Under the pieces are notes generated by a model. It was not told the DNA's origin and did no database searches. It saw only the letters and a list, made by a program, of their open reading frames with translations. From Symbiodinium sp. CCMP2592 (taxonomy: Eukaryota > Sar > Dinophyceae > Suessiales > Symbiodiniaceae), in contig CAJNDT010003868.1 of NCBI GenBank assembly GCA_905221615.1, forward strand, positions 600,001-664,000: a DNA stretch of 64,000 bases. Direction: 5' to 3'. Positions 11,914 to 23,910 of the stretch are shown in pieces (within the stretch, counting starts at the first letter, position 1; every line of letters starts with the position of its first letter). A program made the translations under genes and the position numbers.

Positions 11914-14039
11914 TGCCTTGGTCGAGCTGGATTCTGCTAGGCTGCCTCCGTGAGTGAGTCCAGGCTAAGTGGTTGCGCAGCGGTTGTTTGAAGAACACAT
12001 ATTTACTGAGCAGAGATTGTGCTTGACATTGATCCCGCTTGGCATTGAGGAGGCTTTTGTCAGCAGATATTCAGCTGAAATTCTCCTGGTCTGTTGCCTC
12101 AAGCTTGTGTGTCTTGATGTTCATAACTCAGCCTAGAGTACTGCAGAGTTTGTGTTGGACTTTGCTTGGCTCTCACACTTGCTTGTGCCGTTGGGCCTTA
12201 ATCCGAGAGGCAGCTGTCTGTGCAGCTTGCTTGCAACCTGTACCCTGGCCGCGGCACGTGTTCTAGCTTGTCATGCAACATGGTATCCAAATCCTGCCGG
12301 AATTCTGCTGAATCGGCCGCTGGGCTGCGGGTGCAGGTGCTTTTTGAAGTGTCTTGCACAGGTCTTCTTGAGTGCATCTTGTGTGATAAGTTCATCTAGG
12401 TGGACTTGTCCTTGTGGAGTGACTGTAAAATGTTCATGTTGTGTGTGTTGAAGATGTGTATTGCAAGAAGGCTTACAACATGATGGCAACTGCTTGCCAA
12501 GCGCCCCACAGGCATTGTGAAAAGATGCATGCCAGTATGAATCTCCAGCGGTGCAGTTATCAGTCTCAGGGGCTGTCTGTTTGAGATTCAAGTATTCAAT
12601 CATTACTTTTCGATAGGTTGTACTGTTCGATAGGTTGTACTGTTTCCCCATCATTACTGGCTGATGTTGGTTGTGTGGGATTTGTTCTGTAAACCTTGAT
12701 GTTTCTGCCACAAGCACACTTGGCCAGCTGCAGTTTGTCATGCCAGGCTTGTGAGTTCTAAGGCCAGCCTTTTGTAAACACCCCAGCATGGCCTCAAAGG
12801 TACAGGTGCAACAGGGTTTAGGCTAGGGTTTAGGGCTTTAGGGACTGACTTGTCAGATGTGATTGTTGTGTTTTCAGCTAGAATCCCTCTGTGTTCTTCC
12901 AAGGTCGAGCGAAATCCGTGAGCTTCAGTGTGCCCAGCCTGGTCCTGGGGGCAGCCCAGTTTTCAGTTAAGGTTTGGTTCATCCCATGGGGTTTACATGG
13001 CTATGACTTCCAGGCATGTGGTGGCATTGCTTCCAGGGCATTGGGGTGTTTCCAGACTAAGATGGTGTTACTTATGTGGCACCTAAAGCCATTTATTCTT
13101 CTAGCTAGGAGTGGGTTGGACTTGGCCTTCATTTGGGCAGCATGGGCAGGTGAATCACATGGCCCCAGCTCTGCTCTTACTCACTTGTGTTTACTGTCAT
13201 GTGTTGTCTTCATGTTAAATTAGCCGTTATCCAAGCATGGCTAAGTTCAAATGATGATGTTGTGGAAGATTGCAGCTTTGCCGGCACATGGTTTTTCAAG
13301 ATTTTAAGCACATGAAGGATGGTAGGATGGCAGGCTTTACTGAACAACAACAAGAATTTCCATCAGCCTGGGTTAGCTGTTTGCCTACACTTTTTGCCGG
13401 GTTCAAGACATCTTCACATCTTCAGCCCCCAGGCTCTGTGATTAGTTTCTCGAATCACCCCTGAGCAGCAGGTACTTTACCAAAGGCAAGATCAAGAAAG
13501 AAGCAGGCCTTGCGGGTGTTTTTTGAACCTAGTACTTGTGTTGTTGTATAATTTGTCCAGAGTAGCAGCTGGATGCAGGTCTTGTAATGGGTATGCAGCC
13601 ACGTTTCAAGGTTTCTGTAGCCCTGATGTAGGTTTCTGTCAGCCAAATCCTGAGCCATTGGCAATCTACACGAATGAGTCTTGCTGATGTCAAGTACAGT
13701 AGAGCTTCTGTGCATTCCCCATGATCGAGTTTCTGAGTCTCCAGAAGGGTTCAAGCAGATGCAAACTGGATATCACTACACCCAGGCGTGTGTTGCAATG
13801 GGTTTGTTTCCGTCTTTGGACAAAATGTTAGTTAAACTTCTACACATGCTGGCAGTGATTTGTGTTGCTGCCTGCCCTGTATGATTATGTCCCTGACACT
13901 TGCCAAACTCCAAGGCGCCTCTAAGAAGACCTCCCCCAACATCTTATGAGTATGTCAAGGACACCTCAACCAACATATCTTCAGACTCAGCTGCTGTCCA
14001 ACAGCTTTTATTTTGTGTGTTTAACATGGGCCTTTCAGG
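11914..14039. other. Intergenic region with short tandem duplication
   Basis: No confident gene. A 17-bp unit ttcgataggttgtactg is duplicated in tandem at about 12609-12643. A short TTTAGGG run lies at 12817-12843. ORFs such as 12891-13223 have no family signal. Confidence 0.45.
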
Positions 14040-14338
14040 TTCAATGCGGTTGCAGCACAGGGTTTGCCATCAATGTGTTTGTTGTTGGGTCAGTTCAACA
14101 TGGGTGCCGACTGGAGCCTGTTCGTGGGGGCCGCGCAGCACCTGGTTTGTTTATGAACCGTGCCTTGCAGGTTGATGCTGAGTTACCACTTCAATTGGAT
14201 TTGCACAGTAGGTTTGCACATCTTACTGATGTGAGCAAAGATAATCAGAGATTCCTAAGCCAGCCCCTGGCCAATTTCTATCCCCTCCACATCATGTCGG
14301 TTTCTGGGAAGCCTTTCAAAGCACTTGATATGGGTTAG
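14040..14338 (+). other. Possible coding exons of unknown gene
   Basis: After a ttcag acceptor at about 14039 one frame reads FNAVAAQGLPSMCLLLGQF and NMGADWSLFVGAAQHL. A 26-nt GTTTGT...TTGCAG stretch then separates it from a frame beginning VDAELPLQLDLHSRFAHL. The amino-acid composition looks coding. A 26-nt intron would be very short, so this may instead be a decayed exon. It could belong to the gene at 15.4-17.0 kb. Confidence 0.25.
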
Positions 14339-14460
14339 GCCAGTTAGGCTGGGTAGCCGGTTGTTTTGCAAAGTTCCATGATGTGTCAGCTCCCCCGGTC
14401 CGCCCCCCATTGCATTGCCTCCAGCACTTCTGAGTCAATACAACATTCTGTTTTTGGGCA

Positions 14461-14905
14461 TGATGAAGCTAAAACCGTAAACACTAAACCCTGAACCCTT
14501 TCAACCCTAAATCTTAAATCTTAAGCCATAAACCCTACCAGCCCCAACCCTTCCCTAAACTCCAACCCTAAAACAAAAACCTAAACCCCAACCCTAAACC
14601 TTAAACAGCCCTAAACCCTTTAAAGCCCTAACCTCCAAGCCTAAGGCCAACACACTAAACCCTAAATTTGGGTTTAGTGTTCAGGGTTGAGAGGTTTAGG
14701 GATTCGGACCTTGAGCCCTTAAGGCCCTAAGTCTTTTAAGCCCACAAGCCCGGAGGAGCTGGAGAGCTTCACCTTGGAGCCGCGCCCCCATGTGTGTAGG
14801 GCTTAAAGCCTTAAGGGTTTAGGTTTAGGGCTTAGGGAGTTTAGGGTGTCGGGTCTAGGGTTTTAGTGTCTAGGGTTAAATAGGGTCTAGGGTTTAGGGT
14901 CCTGG
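14461..14905. repeat. Degenerate telomere-like arrays in inverted orientation
   Basis: The left half (about 14480-14665) is CCCTAAA-type; the right half (about 14666-14905) is TTTAGGG-type. The two halves face each other, with a short non-repetitive spacer inside the right half that includes ggaggagctggagagc. Units are strongly mutated, so this is an old interstitial array and not a chromosome end. Confidence 0.75.
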
Positions 14906-15373
14906 GACTTGGCCATTGGTGGGGTCCACTACTTGATCATTTTAAAAGAAGTTTTCCGCATGGTTGGCGCCAGTTCTTTAGGTCAGGCCATGGCCTGATA
15001 CATGCAGTGTGCTGCCCTGGCGGCAAGCGGTCCTGAATGTTGTGCCACAAAGCGTCACTGTGACATAACCAATGCAGCTTGAGCCTTGCTTGAGCCTTCA
15101 GGTCTGTGCTCTGACTGTGCGGTCATGTTCTGTCTTGAACCTTTCCATCTTGCCAGTCAATTTTTTTCGGCTGCCAAGCCAGGTGATGCCATCATTGAGG
15201 AGACTGTACAAGCCTTACTCTGTAGGAGGTTTGCTCTGCAGGAGAACTGTGTCGGAGCTGGTCTGAACACAGCCGTTGGTCATGATCATCTGTTGTGCGC
15301 TGGTGTGCTTCTTGCAGCCTTTGGAACTGCTCTAGCTCTGAGTCTGGCAAGGAATAAGTGCTGCTTTGGAGCC

Positions 15374-16977
15374 ATGTCAGAATGGTATTTTGCCATCCAG
15401 GATGGGGAGTGGCAGGAAATCACGAACAGCCTTGGTTACCTGGAGCCGCCACTTGTGTATATCTCCAGAGAGCCTGCTGTACTCTCAAGTGAGCCTCTTG
15501 CTGCTTTCCTTGTACCTCAGCTTCAGCTTAGCTAGGGCATCGTTTCTTGAACTTGCAGTGGTAGGGCCCCAGGGCTTCTGCCATAGCACAAAGTTGTTCA
15601 AGGACATCCTTGTACTTTTGGAATTGAGCTCAGTCAGGATGCCATCTACAAGGAGGGTCGCCGCTTGAAGTTCAACCTTTCCAGGGTTGGGACTGGCACG
15701 AGAAAGGTGATGGGAGGGGCGGACCTGCCAAAGGAGCTCATCATGATGAAGATGGTGATCAAATCGCCGGAAAGCATGCGCCTCTTCAACAGCGACAACG
15801 GCAAGATCATTGCAGACCAGTTCCATGCCGGGCCGCACATGCCTCCGGAGACCCCCCTTAGGATGCGAATCGGCTTGGACAGTCCTGACTGGGATATTAG
15901 CTTCGCAACGGCAAGCCTCACGGCTGTGGCTACAACTTGCTGGACGAGCAATCCTTCCCACTCCAATGATGCAATGTGGACATTCTATGTCGCTCTGCGG
16001 GACTACGAGATGAACGAGGACTGGAAGACTTCAGACTTCATGTTGATGCCTCTTGCGGAGTACATGCAGAACAGCACCTATGGCAACAAGAAGAAGGAAC
16101 TGAAGATGGGGATGGTTATGTTCCAGAGCTTGGTCGATTGCTTGCTCATGTCAAAGATGGCAGCCAGGGCCGCGCGGACTCCAAACATGGATGACGGTGC
16201 ATGGGCGGTGCTTGTTCTTACGATCCCTGCCAATCTCTTGAAGAGCAGTGAGGACAAGGGCTGTTCTTTTTCCTTTATCATCCCCTTGACTTGCCCCAGT
16301 GTCAGACATGCCTTCCAGGATATCACGGTGGCTTGGGCCCCCGAGAAGGCGGCCCCTGCTGGCTATTGGCTGGTAAGCCCCAAAGATCCTCAGGATCGGT
16401 TCTTTGACGAGAAGCAAGCCCTTCAGCACACCCTGAAGGTGGCAGCCGCTGCCTGTATCCAGAAGGGTGAGCTGGGTGTCACGTTTGCTTCCGAGACCGG
16501 CTACTCTGCTTTCATGGACGACTTGCAGCGCACCAGGCAGTCTGATGATTCCTTGCTTAGCTTTTTGACGCAAGTCGGATGGTGCACATGGATTGCAGAA
16601 TACAAATTGGCTTCAACAACTTGTGCACAAGGCATACCTGAACACTGACAGGAAAAGCACCATCAGCAGGCACTCAGCAGCAGCCCAATGACAACATTTG
16701 ATTTCAAATCTACAGGATGTGCCCCTATCCTGCTCTTGCCCAAAACTGAAACACAAGGAAACGTGAAACAGAAGGGAACATGGTCCAAGACATGTTCTTG
16801 CACTGATCCCTGCCTTGCAGGCACAGCACTCGTGCCGCCGATCTGCGTCGTGATCTTGCTCAAAAGATGATGGAGGTGAACACGCTGAAGCAGGAGCTGG
16901 AAGCATTCGACTCTGTCAACAGCATCGATGGGAAATTGGAGGACAAGCCGGTGAAGCGTGTCCGCGTGAGCGTGTGA
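15374..16977 (+). CDS. Unknown protein, several exons, 5' part uncertain
   Basis: The solid part is exon 15638-16581 plus exon 16821-16977, joined across a 239-nt GT-AG intron as LTQVGW|HSTRAADLRRDL. Their lengths sum to 1101 nt, a whole number of codons. An N-terminal exon is likely at 15374-15488 (MSEWYFAIQDGEWQEI), and a middle exon may lie at 15551-15611 (STKLFKDIL). The protein has a helical, basic C terminus (KMMEVNTLKQELEAF) that may form a short coiled coil and ends PVKRVRVSV, a possible nuclear localisation signal. No known domain was recognised. It is on the same strand as, and 0.7 kb upstream of, the methyltransferase-like gene. Confidence 0.5.
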
Positions 16978-17679
16978 AAGTTGGACGTGCCTTATGTCCA
17001 GCACAGTCTCAGTGTTCACCGGCTGCACAGGATTCATCCTGAGTCTGAATTATAGATAGAGCAGCCCTTGGACAGGCATGGCTTTTTGAGGATTCTGTTG
17101 CAGCCAGGGGCCTGTCTTTTTGGAAATTGCGAATTTTCGAGCGCATGCCCCGTGCCCCCAGTACCCTAGCAACATCTAGGTTCAGAGATGCATCTTCTTC
17201 TACAGTTTGGTTATCTAGAGCAGATACAACCACTTCAAGGGCAACGCTGTTCTGCTACAGCGGGCTTGTGCAAAGTGCGGCTACCGCATCACAGCCGTGA
17301 GGTTGGAAAAGCCAAGGCCGTAGCATGTTCATGTCCTTGTCGTCACTGCTTCAGCCAGAGTTGCTCCAGTGTGTGTTGCTGTACATGTGATGTCCTGCTA
17401 GCAAGAGTGCAGCTGCTTGTGACCAGGCTGGACAGAAGTTGCTTTGAATCATGAGCATGTTCGCTGCCCACATGTGTCTTTCGCATGTTTTGTTATTGTT
17501 GCGATTGCAGATCTGGCTTGCTCGCGTTTGCTTGGTTAGCTTCATTGGTTGAAGGTTCCGTGTGTAGTCAGCATCCTTGCAGGTCCAAGCACATGACGTG
17601 TTTCCAGAGATTTGGCCATAGGTGGGCAAGATGGTTGAATCAAATATCAATCATCATCGCGTTGACTTAGTTGACGGTC

Positions 17680-19469
17680 ATGGGGAAGGCTGCAAAGAAA
17701 CGCCCGGCAGCCGCGGGGACTGAGACCAAGACCTCGAAGCGGCATCAGGCGGAGTATGACAAGTTTCTCATTGAAGCAGTGGAGGATCCCTTTGATCAGG
17801 TGAAGTATGTGGAGGCGCTTTGCACACATCTTGGTGTGAGCAAAGGGGATGGCCAGCTCGTTCCCTGGGCATCGGCTTTTGATGGAAGCAATGCACCTGG
17901 CCAAGTCATGAAGGTCATGAAGGATGTACTCAACATCAAGCCGCGACAGATTTGCGGCTGCTTGGCAGACATCTTCTCTTGCTGTTTCAGTCTTGTGGAC
18001 CTGCTGAGCTGGGCCTGTCCAAAATAAGGAGCTGAGAACTGTCGTGCTGCTGCTTTCTATTCTCTGCGGAATTATCAGTGCCAGCATCTCTTCCAGGCAA
18101 GCAGGTCACATGTTGGTTGTATGCAGTCTTCATATTGTGCGCTTCGGGCAGGACGCCACGTCCTTGAGCCAGTCGTCGGGATTTTGCTGGTCTCATGGCA
18201 AGACCTGCAGCACTCCAAGCTGCAGCAACCTCGCATTCTTTGTTGGCGGCTTCGTTTGCAAGTCAACCTCAAAGCAGCTGCTGGGCTGAAGTGTGGCTTT
18301 CGGACTGATCTCCTGACCATCCCAGCCTTTTGAGTTAGTTGTGGGCCGATTCATACAGACTTAGGCATGTTGGCCGCTTCAGAAGCGATCCGTGTCGCGA
18401 GGGTGCTGAGTCTATGAGTACATTCAACATGATGCTTAACGTGCTTGGAGCTCACCGCCCAAAGTTTTGGGTACTGGAGAACGTGATGGGTGCCACGTGG
18501 GGAGCTGAGTGGCCTTCAAATTTGAAAAGTCATGCAATCGTGTATGCATATGCTATCCATTGCTGTTTATGCAAAAGTTTTGTCTTCAGGATGCCACGAC
18601 ATTGCAAGTCGACTGCCTCTGAAGGGTCAAATGGCGCTGGTGACACAGGGCTCTGCGAAGAAATGTCCAAGTTCAAGACCCCCTTGGACTACTACCTGCA
18701 CTGTTTGTCCGCCAAGCTTTCCGGCTTCACAGTGGCTGTGGCAGAGCTCGTTTCCGCCCCGCTCCCCGAGGATCGGAAACGATTGTGGATCCTGGGATCT
18801 GCTGCCTCTGACTACACAGCGCAGCAATGGAAGGAAGATGTTCTGGCCCTTGGAGAGCTACAGCTTCCAAGGCATCACCTTCGCGGCTTCTTCAAGCTCT
18901 ATGGTCAAAAGGCCTCACAGGCGGAGCAAGGCGGACAGGATTCTTCCAAACCTTCTTGGCAGCTGGAACAAAAGTATGCTGCATCCTTTTCTTCCTCAGT
19001 GGAGCAGGCTGTCAATGCCGGGCGGCTGCCGAAGAACTTCACTCCACCCCCACGGCATGCCAGACCAAGCTTGAAATGGGGAGCAGGCCTCTCACCGTGG
19101 GCCCAGGCCAACTGTGATGTCTACCATGAGATCTTGACACAGATGGAGAATGATATGATTAAGGAACATGGGCCCTTGCCGCGAACTCCGTTCCCCGTTG
19201 CCGACATTGGTCAGAGCACGTTCAGGGGAGCTACATCATTGAGTGGCTTGTGGGGGACGATGTGCACCAGTTCCAAACTCATGCGCATGGACACGTGGGA
19301 GATTCTGGGCGGCAAGGGCGGGCTTGGCGTGCTGGGCAACAACATGACAGACAAGAGTGTGCTCGGCCTTTCTGAAAGTGAGCTGTCCAGCTTAGCTGGG
19401 AATGCAATGGCATTCACCCAGCTGGCCAGGGTCCTGCTGCCAGTTCTTGCTCAGTACTTGTCCAAGTGA
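17680..19469 (+). CDS. C5 cytosine-specific DNA methyltransferase-like protein
   Basis: Landmarks of C5 methyltransferases occur in order. First is an N-terminal basic exon (MGKAAKKRPAAAG) with SAFDGSNAPGQVMK as a possible motif I. Then comes AFFVGGFVCKSTSK around 18235-18277, matching motif IV (GFPCQ-type) with the catalytic Cys kept but Pro replaced by Val. Next are PKFWVLENV near 18461 (the ENV motif), APLPEDRKRLWILG near 18760 (motif VIII) and LAGNAMAFTQLARVLLPVL at the C terminus (motif X). The family transfers a methyl group from S-adenosylmethionine to cytosine in DNA. Exon borders are only partly resolved: 17680-about 17960, about 18108-18270, about 18340-18515 and about 18590-19469. 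The ATG at 17680 was preferred over an upstream in-frame TTG. Whether the enzyme is active is unknown given GFVC in place of GFPC. Confidence 0.7.
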
Positions 19470-19764
19470 CCCCAGAGCAAAGCCCTGCGGCAGGGCTGAA
19501 GTTTTGTGAGCTGGGCCGGGGCATGTGCTACGAGACTAGATTGACCCTTGGCCCGGTTGCAGTACAGCAAATTTTGGCGAAGCAAGTCAGGTGGTCTTTT
19601 GTGCAAAAGGGTCATGTAGCAACATGTCCTTTGTGCGTCATGTGCCTTCTTGCTTGCTTGATGCATGGCTGGCAGTGGAGCCTTAACTCGCAAGCTACTT
19701 TATGTATCAGCAACCTTTGGCTGGGGCCAAGTGTTTTGCATTTGGGGGCAGGGGGTGTGGAAGC

Positions 19765-20676
19765 ATGGCCGGTGCGGCCTCAAAAGGCCCTAGCCCCCGG
19801 CTGCCAGCAGATGTTCGTGTCATGTGGTATGGCAAGGGCTTCAACTCGGCCTTGTTGTTCAACTTGCCAGGGCCTGTTTTGTCGATGAGCCCCACAATGG
19901 AGCACATCCCGATCCTTGCAAGGATCAGGTACCAATCCAGATTTCATCGCGTCAGATGCCTTGCGGCACCTGAAGGACATGAATGCCGTCTTGATGTCGG
20001 GCAGGGCTCAGGGCGAGATGTTTTCATGGGTTCCGTTGGGCGCCGTCATTGGCAAGATGTTCTGGTGCAAGCTATGCAGATCCCGAGCATCGTCTGCGTG
20101 GCCCTTATGCTTGTTGGGGATGGCCCACGTACGGAAGTGCCAGAGCATGACGGCTGGAGCGGCATCTCACGAGAAGTGCTCTGGGCAGGCTATAGCCAGT
20201 TTGATGTTGCAAGCAACTTCATGCTGTTCCTGCGCAAGGGCGACTGCAAAGAGAAGCTGGATGAGAAGTTCCAGAGTGCTCTTCAGGAAGTGCGGCCTCA
20301 GGGTCTTGTCCCCAAACTTTCGTATCCCTTCAATGAGTATGCTGGAATGGCTATGAGCAGTGCCCAGGTTGAGCCAGTTCCCAGGGACGGGCAGCAGGAT
20401 GTCACCTACTACATCTTGTCAAAAGGCAAGCGGCAGCGAACCACTGCCCAAGTTCCGCTGCCACACTCGGGCACTGCCATTCTGGCCACTGGTCCTTGGA
20501 CTGGTTTGCGCGAGTTGCAGGGCCCCGACTTCTTGCACTTGCTCGGCTACGCTCCCGGGACAGTACATCTTCACCTGCTGACTCCAGGGGTTCAGGCACA
20601 AGTCCTTGCGAACTCAATGCCTTACGCCATAGCTGAGCTCATGCTTTGCTGCGTAGCACAGGCCATTTCTTTGTGA
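19765..20676 (+). CDS. Second methyltransferase-like protein (C-terminal motifs)
   Basis: This frame starts 296 bp after the preceding stop. The ATG at 19765 opens MAGAASKGPSPRLP, similar to the start of its neighbours, although an in-frame ATG at 19702 is also possible. The C terminus has TAILATGPWTGLRELQGPDF followed by LLGYAPG and VLANSMPYAIAEL. These fit motifs IX-X of C5 methyltransferases (target-recognition end, then the GNSMP-type motif) with Gly replaced by Ala. No catalytic Cys motif is visible, so it may be a fragment, a regulatory paralogue, or unrelated. An internal intron near 19920-19960 cannot be excluded, because a second frame around 19950-20060 also looks coding (LKDMNAVLMSGRAQ). 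Confidence 0.4.
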   Translation: MAGAASKGPSPRLPADVRVMWYGKGFNSALLFNLPGPVLSMSPTMEHIPILARIRYQSRFHRVRCLAAPEGHECRLDVGQGSGRDVFMGSVGRRHWQDVLVQAMQIPSIVCVALMLVGDGPRTEVPEHDGWSGISREVLWAGYSQFDVASNFMLFLRKGDCKEKLDEKFQSALQEVRPQGLVPKLSYPFNEYAGMAMSSAQVEPVPRDGQQDVTYYILSKGKRQRTTAQVPLPHSGTAILATGPWTGLRELQGPDFLHLLGYAPGTVHLHLLTPGVQAQVLANSMPYAIAELMLCCVAQAISL

Positions 20677-21383
20677 CTCTTTAGTCAGTCTAATTTTGAT
20701 GGCTTCGCAGGGCGGCACGGCTAGCTTTGGCATCCGAACAGCATCGAACACCATTGGTACATCACATTATGAGATCGCTGCTGCGTGCTGTTGTGCCGAC
20801 AGAGCTCTGTCTACATAGAAGATCATGTGTGCTGGCGATCATGTATGCCGAAAACAAGTAACTATGCAGATTCACTCATGGACTTCCCAAGCTTTGCAGC
20901 TCCTACTTCACTCAGGAAACATGCGATTTTCCAAACTATAAGCCTTATAATAAACCCTACACCCTCAACCCTAAACTCAACGCAAACCCCAAAACAAAAA
21001 AAACAACGAGCCTTACTCTCGAAATCAAGGCGAAGCCTCGGCAAAGTTCTCCAAGAAGCCGGGCTCTCGGGTTCGGGGTTTAGGGCTTGGGGTTTAGAGT
21101 CTAGCAGAGCATGTAGGAATTGGGCGGGGGGTGGGGCTCTAGGCCATCCTTTTGGAGAAGTGGCATCCTGCAAGAGAACACGAAGCCAATTTCGAGGCTG
21201 TAGGGTTTAGGATCCAAGATATGCCCCTCTACCTTGTCGGCTCTCGTGTATACCGGCCTAACACTCAAACTTTCTACCAGAATTGAGGTCGAAACTCATC
21301 TTCAAGGCTTTGTGGGTCCTACATAGGGATTCGTTTAAGGATCCGCTTCCCAACCCCGAACCCCACTACCCAACCCCCACTCC

Positions 21384-21463
21384 CCAGCACCTCCCAAGCA
21401 CCTCCCCAGCACCTCTCCAGCACCTCCCCAGCACCTCCCCAACAACCTCCCCAACACCTCCCT
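21384..21463. repeat. AGCACCTCCC tandem array
   Basis: About eight imperfect 10-bp units of AGCACCTCCC type. A shorter, more diverged block of the same unit is at about 4865-4915. Confidence 0.75.
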
Positions 21464-22264
21464 GCATCTTAACACCGATACCCCTAAACCCCAAACCCCA
21501 AACCCACAAACCCTGAACCCTATTAAACATTTACCTCGTCCATCCAGGCGGGCGCAGGTTTGTTGGTCGGCCGAGCCGCAGGCCCATGCTGCAGGAACTC
21601 CAGTTCGGAAGGGGGGGCGGAGGGGAGAGTTGTAGAGTTTAGTATCTATAGGGTGCCAGTGCAGCGAGGAAAGGTGCAGGTAGAAGGTTCGCGGCGATGC
21701 TTGCACACAAAGAACCCTGTAGCCCTATGCCTGTAATCCTAAATTCTTCAACTCTATATCCTAAGCCCTGTGAGCCTCACAACCCCATAAATCCTCCAGA
21801 CTCCATTACAACGGCCCTCTAACACATGTGCAAACAGGACAGCAACAACTCCTGTCCCAGGCTTTGCCGCAGATTCTGAGTTTTGTGGAGACTGACAGAG
21901 CAGCGAGAAAAGTCATGTCTTGGCCGCACATGTTCACGGGAATCAGTTCATAAACATGGCCTTTGTTTCTTGCTCTCCCACGTGTTGAGCAACAGCCATA
22001 GAAATTAAATTTCTGTGAGCTTGCCAAATCGGGGCCAGTAAATGTCCTTGTACCCATATGCTAGGTACTTTGGCCCTAAAGTACCTTTATAGGAACTACT
22101 TTAAGGCCCATGTATATACATATATATATATATATATACTATATAGGTACATGGACCCTTTAGGGTAGTGCTGTAGGTTCTAGTAGGTTCTAGGAGTTTG
22201 CGCTTGAAGGTCGAGCGCTTCTGCGTTTTTTAGGTTTACGGCGTTCAGGGGTTGAAAGTAAAAG

Positions 22265-22350
22265 CCAGAAAGTTGGAATATGATTATCCTAAACCCTTCT
22301 ATGGTAAATTATAAGGTATCCTACCCCGAAACCATATTCCAACTTTCTGG
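22265..22350. repeat. Hairpin element (terminal arms ccagaaagttggaatatg)
   Basis: The 18-bp left arm at 22265 pairs perfectly with catattccaactttctgg ending at 22350. The interior is AT rich. Non-autonomous foldback/MITE-like. Confidence 0.75.
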
Positions 22351-23530
22351 AGTTCCCTTTACGGTTTGGTGGAGAACGGGCGGGCGGGGGGGGGGGGCGA
22401 ATGAAGCATTCCCAGCAAGTTTCAGTTGATGGTGCGGCATGTTAGTCGGAATCCTCCCCCTCCCAGTATTTCGGAGATTCTTCTTTCTGTCTTTCATTCG
22501 TTTCGAATTCAGGGTACGGATGCTGCAGCATCGTAAGAAGGCAATCATGAAAACGTAACTTTCTCATAATAAGGACTTCATAAGGCTACCTCCCCCCCTG
22601 CCCCCCTATGGCCCTATGGTAGGGCTTTGTTCTCGTGGGTTGCAGGGCCTGGAGCCCTACATCCGTAAACCCTTGCCTGGGGCCAGACCAGGTACACAGT
22701 ACCAGAACCCGTCCGTCAACGTGAGCCCACCGGTGCCACGGCTGGCAGTATGCTAGGGGCCTTGACAATATCGAAATCGTTTTTAATCGGTCCTACAACA
22801 CCTATCATTAGTATGGCGACAACACGAGTGTAGGGGGCTATACAAGGTATTTCTGGGTTTTGCAGTGGGCCTTGTTCACTGTTTGCAGCTTTAGGTCCCT
22901 TAGGAAAGGCTTTAGAGTTTAGTATTTGGGGTTGCCGGGATCCGCGATAGGGTCGCTTTAAGCGGTTCCTGTCAGTGCTACACAAGGGTTGTTATGTAGG
23001 GGTCATCATAAGGGCTTGATCTAGGCGCTTTAACAATTAAAGTAGGGCTGTGTAGGGATAAGTATATTGAGAAACCCAAAGCAATAATGACAGTATTGAG
23101 CTAATTTAAGCGATTAGGAGATATTCTTCAGTACGTTACAAGCGGCCGAAACCCCTAAACCCTGAACCCCATGACCCTCGACCTGAAACCCTGAACCCCT
23201 GAACCATAACCTCCGCTAGAACAGTTCTAGAATCACAGAGGCCAGGTCCTATGCAACCGTACCAACCCTCTATAACTCCATAGCAACTCATAGAAACCCT
23301 TGTATCCCTGAACCCTAAACCCTTAAACTCCTAAACCCCTCAAACCCTAAAAGCAAAGCCTAAACCCCTCAACCCCTAAATCCCCAAACCCTATACTAAA
23401 CCCCCAACCCCTAAATCCTAAACCCTGAACCTCAGAACTCCTAAATCCTTAGAAATCATAAACCCCAATCCCTCCAAGCCTCCCAAACTCCTAAATCCCT
23501 AAAACTAAAAGCCAAAGCCCTCTCAACCCC

Positions 23531-23643
23531 TACTTGGAAGGGCAGGGGACTTAGTAAGTAGGTTATAAGTAGGGTTATAATTGGGGTAACTCCATTTAGG
23601 GTCCTTATAACTCTTATTACTAAGTCCCCTGCCCTTCCAAGTA
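23531..23643. mobile_element. MITE family A, copy 1
   Basis: TA followed by CTTGGAAGGGCAGGGGACTT pairs with its inverted complement ending in TA at 23643. The other copies are at 33293 and 36632. The TA at both ends suggests a TA target duplication as in Tc1/mariner-type elements. No ORF inside. Confidence 0.8.
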
Positions 23644-23725
23644 AATCCCTGAAGCGTTCGAGGTGCTGGGCCGCTTGCAAGAGAGTGTCTGAGATACAGC
23701 TTTCGGGCTAAAGGTTTAGGGTTTA

Positions 23726-23816
23726 CCTTAAGCCGGAATAACCTACCTTTTTTGGGTTCCTTATTATAATTTCCGTATATAAGTCCTTAAAAAAGGTAGG
23801 TTATTCCGGCTTAAGG
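23726..23816. repeat. Long perfect hairpin
   Basis: The arm CCTTAAGCCGGAATAACCTA plus a following C/T stretch (28 bp in all) pairs with the complementary arm ending at 23816. The loop is about 35 bp and AT rich. Confidence 0.75.
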
Positions 23817-23832
23817 TAGGGTTTAGGGTTTG

Positions 23833-23910
23833 GGGTACCCTAAATATTTATTAGGTGCCGTATTACAACAAGGACCCAAAAAAGGACTCTAATATTGACA
23901 ACCACCCATA
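23833..23910. repeat. Remnant of hairpin family C
   Basis: It matches the right-hand part of the element at 25825-25933 (attaggtgccgtatta ... ttgacaaccaccca). The left arm is missing or replaced by TTTAGGG sequence. Confidence 0.6.

Noticed and set aside
14040-14338. Assigning these exon-like frames firmly to the gene at 15.4-17.0 kb
   Set aside because: It would need an intron of only 26 nt and an unproven join over 1 kb, so it is kept as a low-confidence feature.
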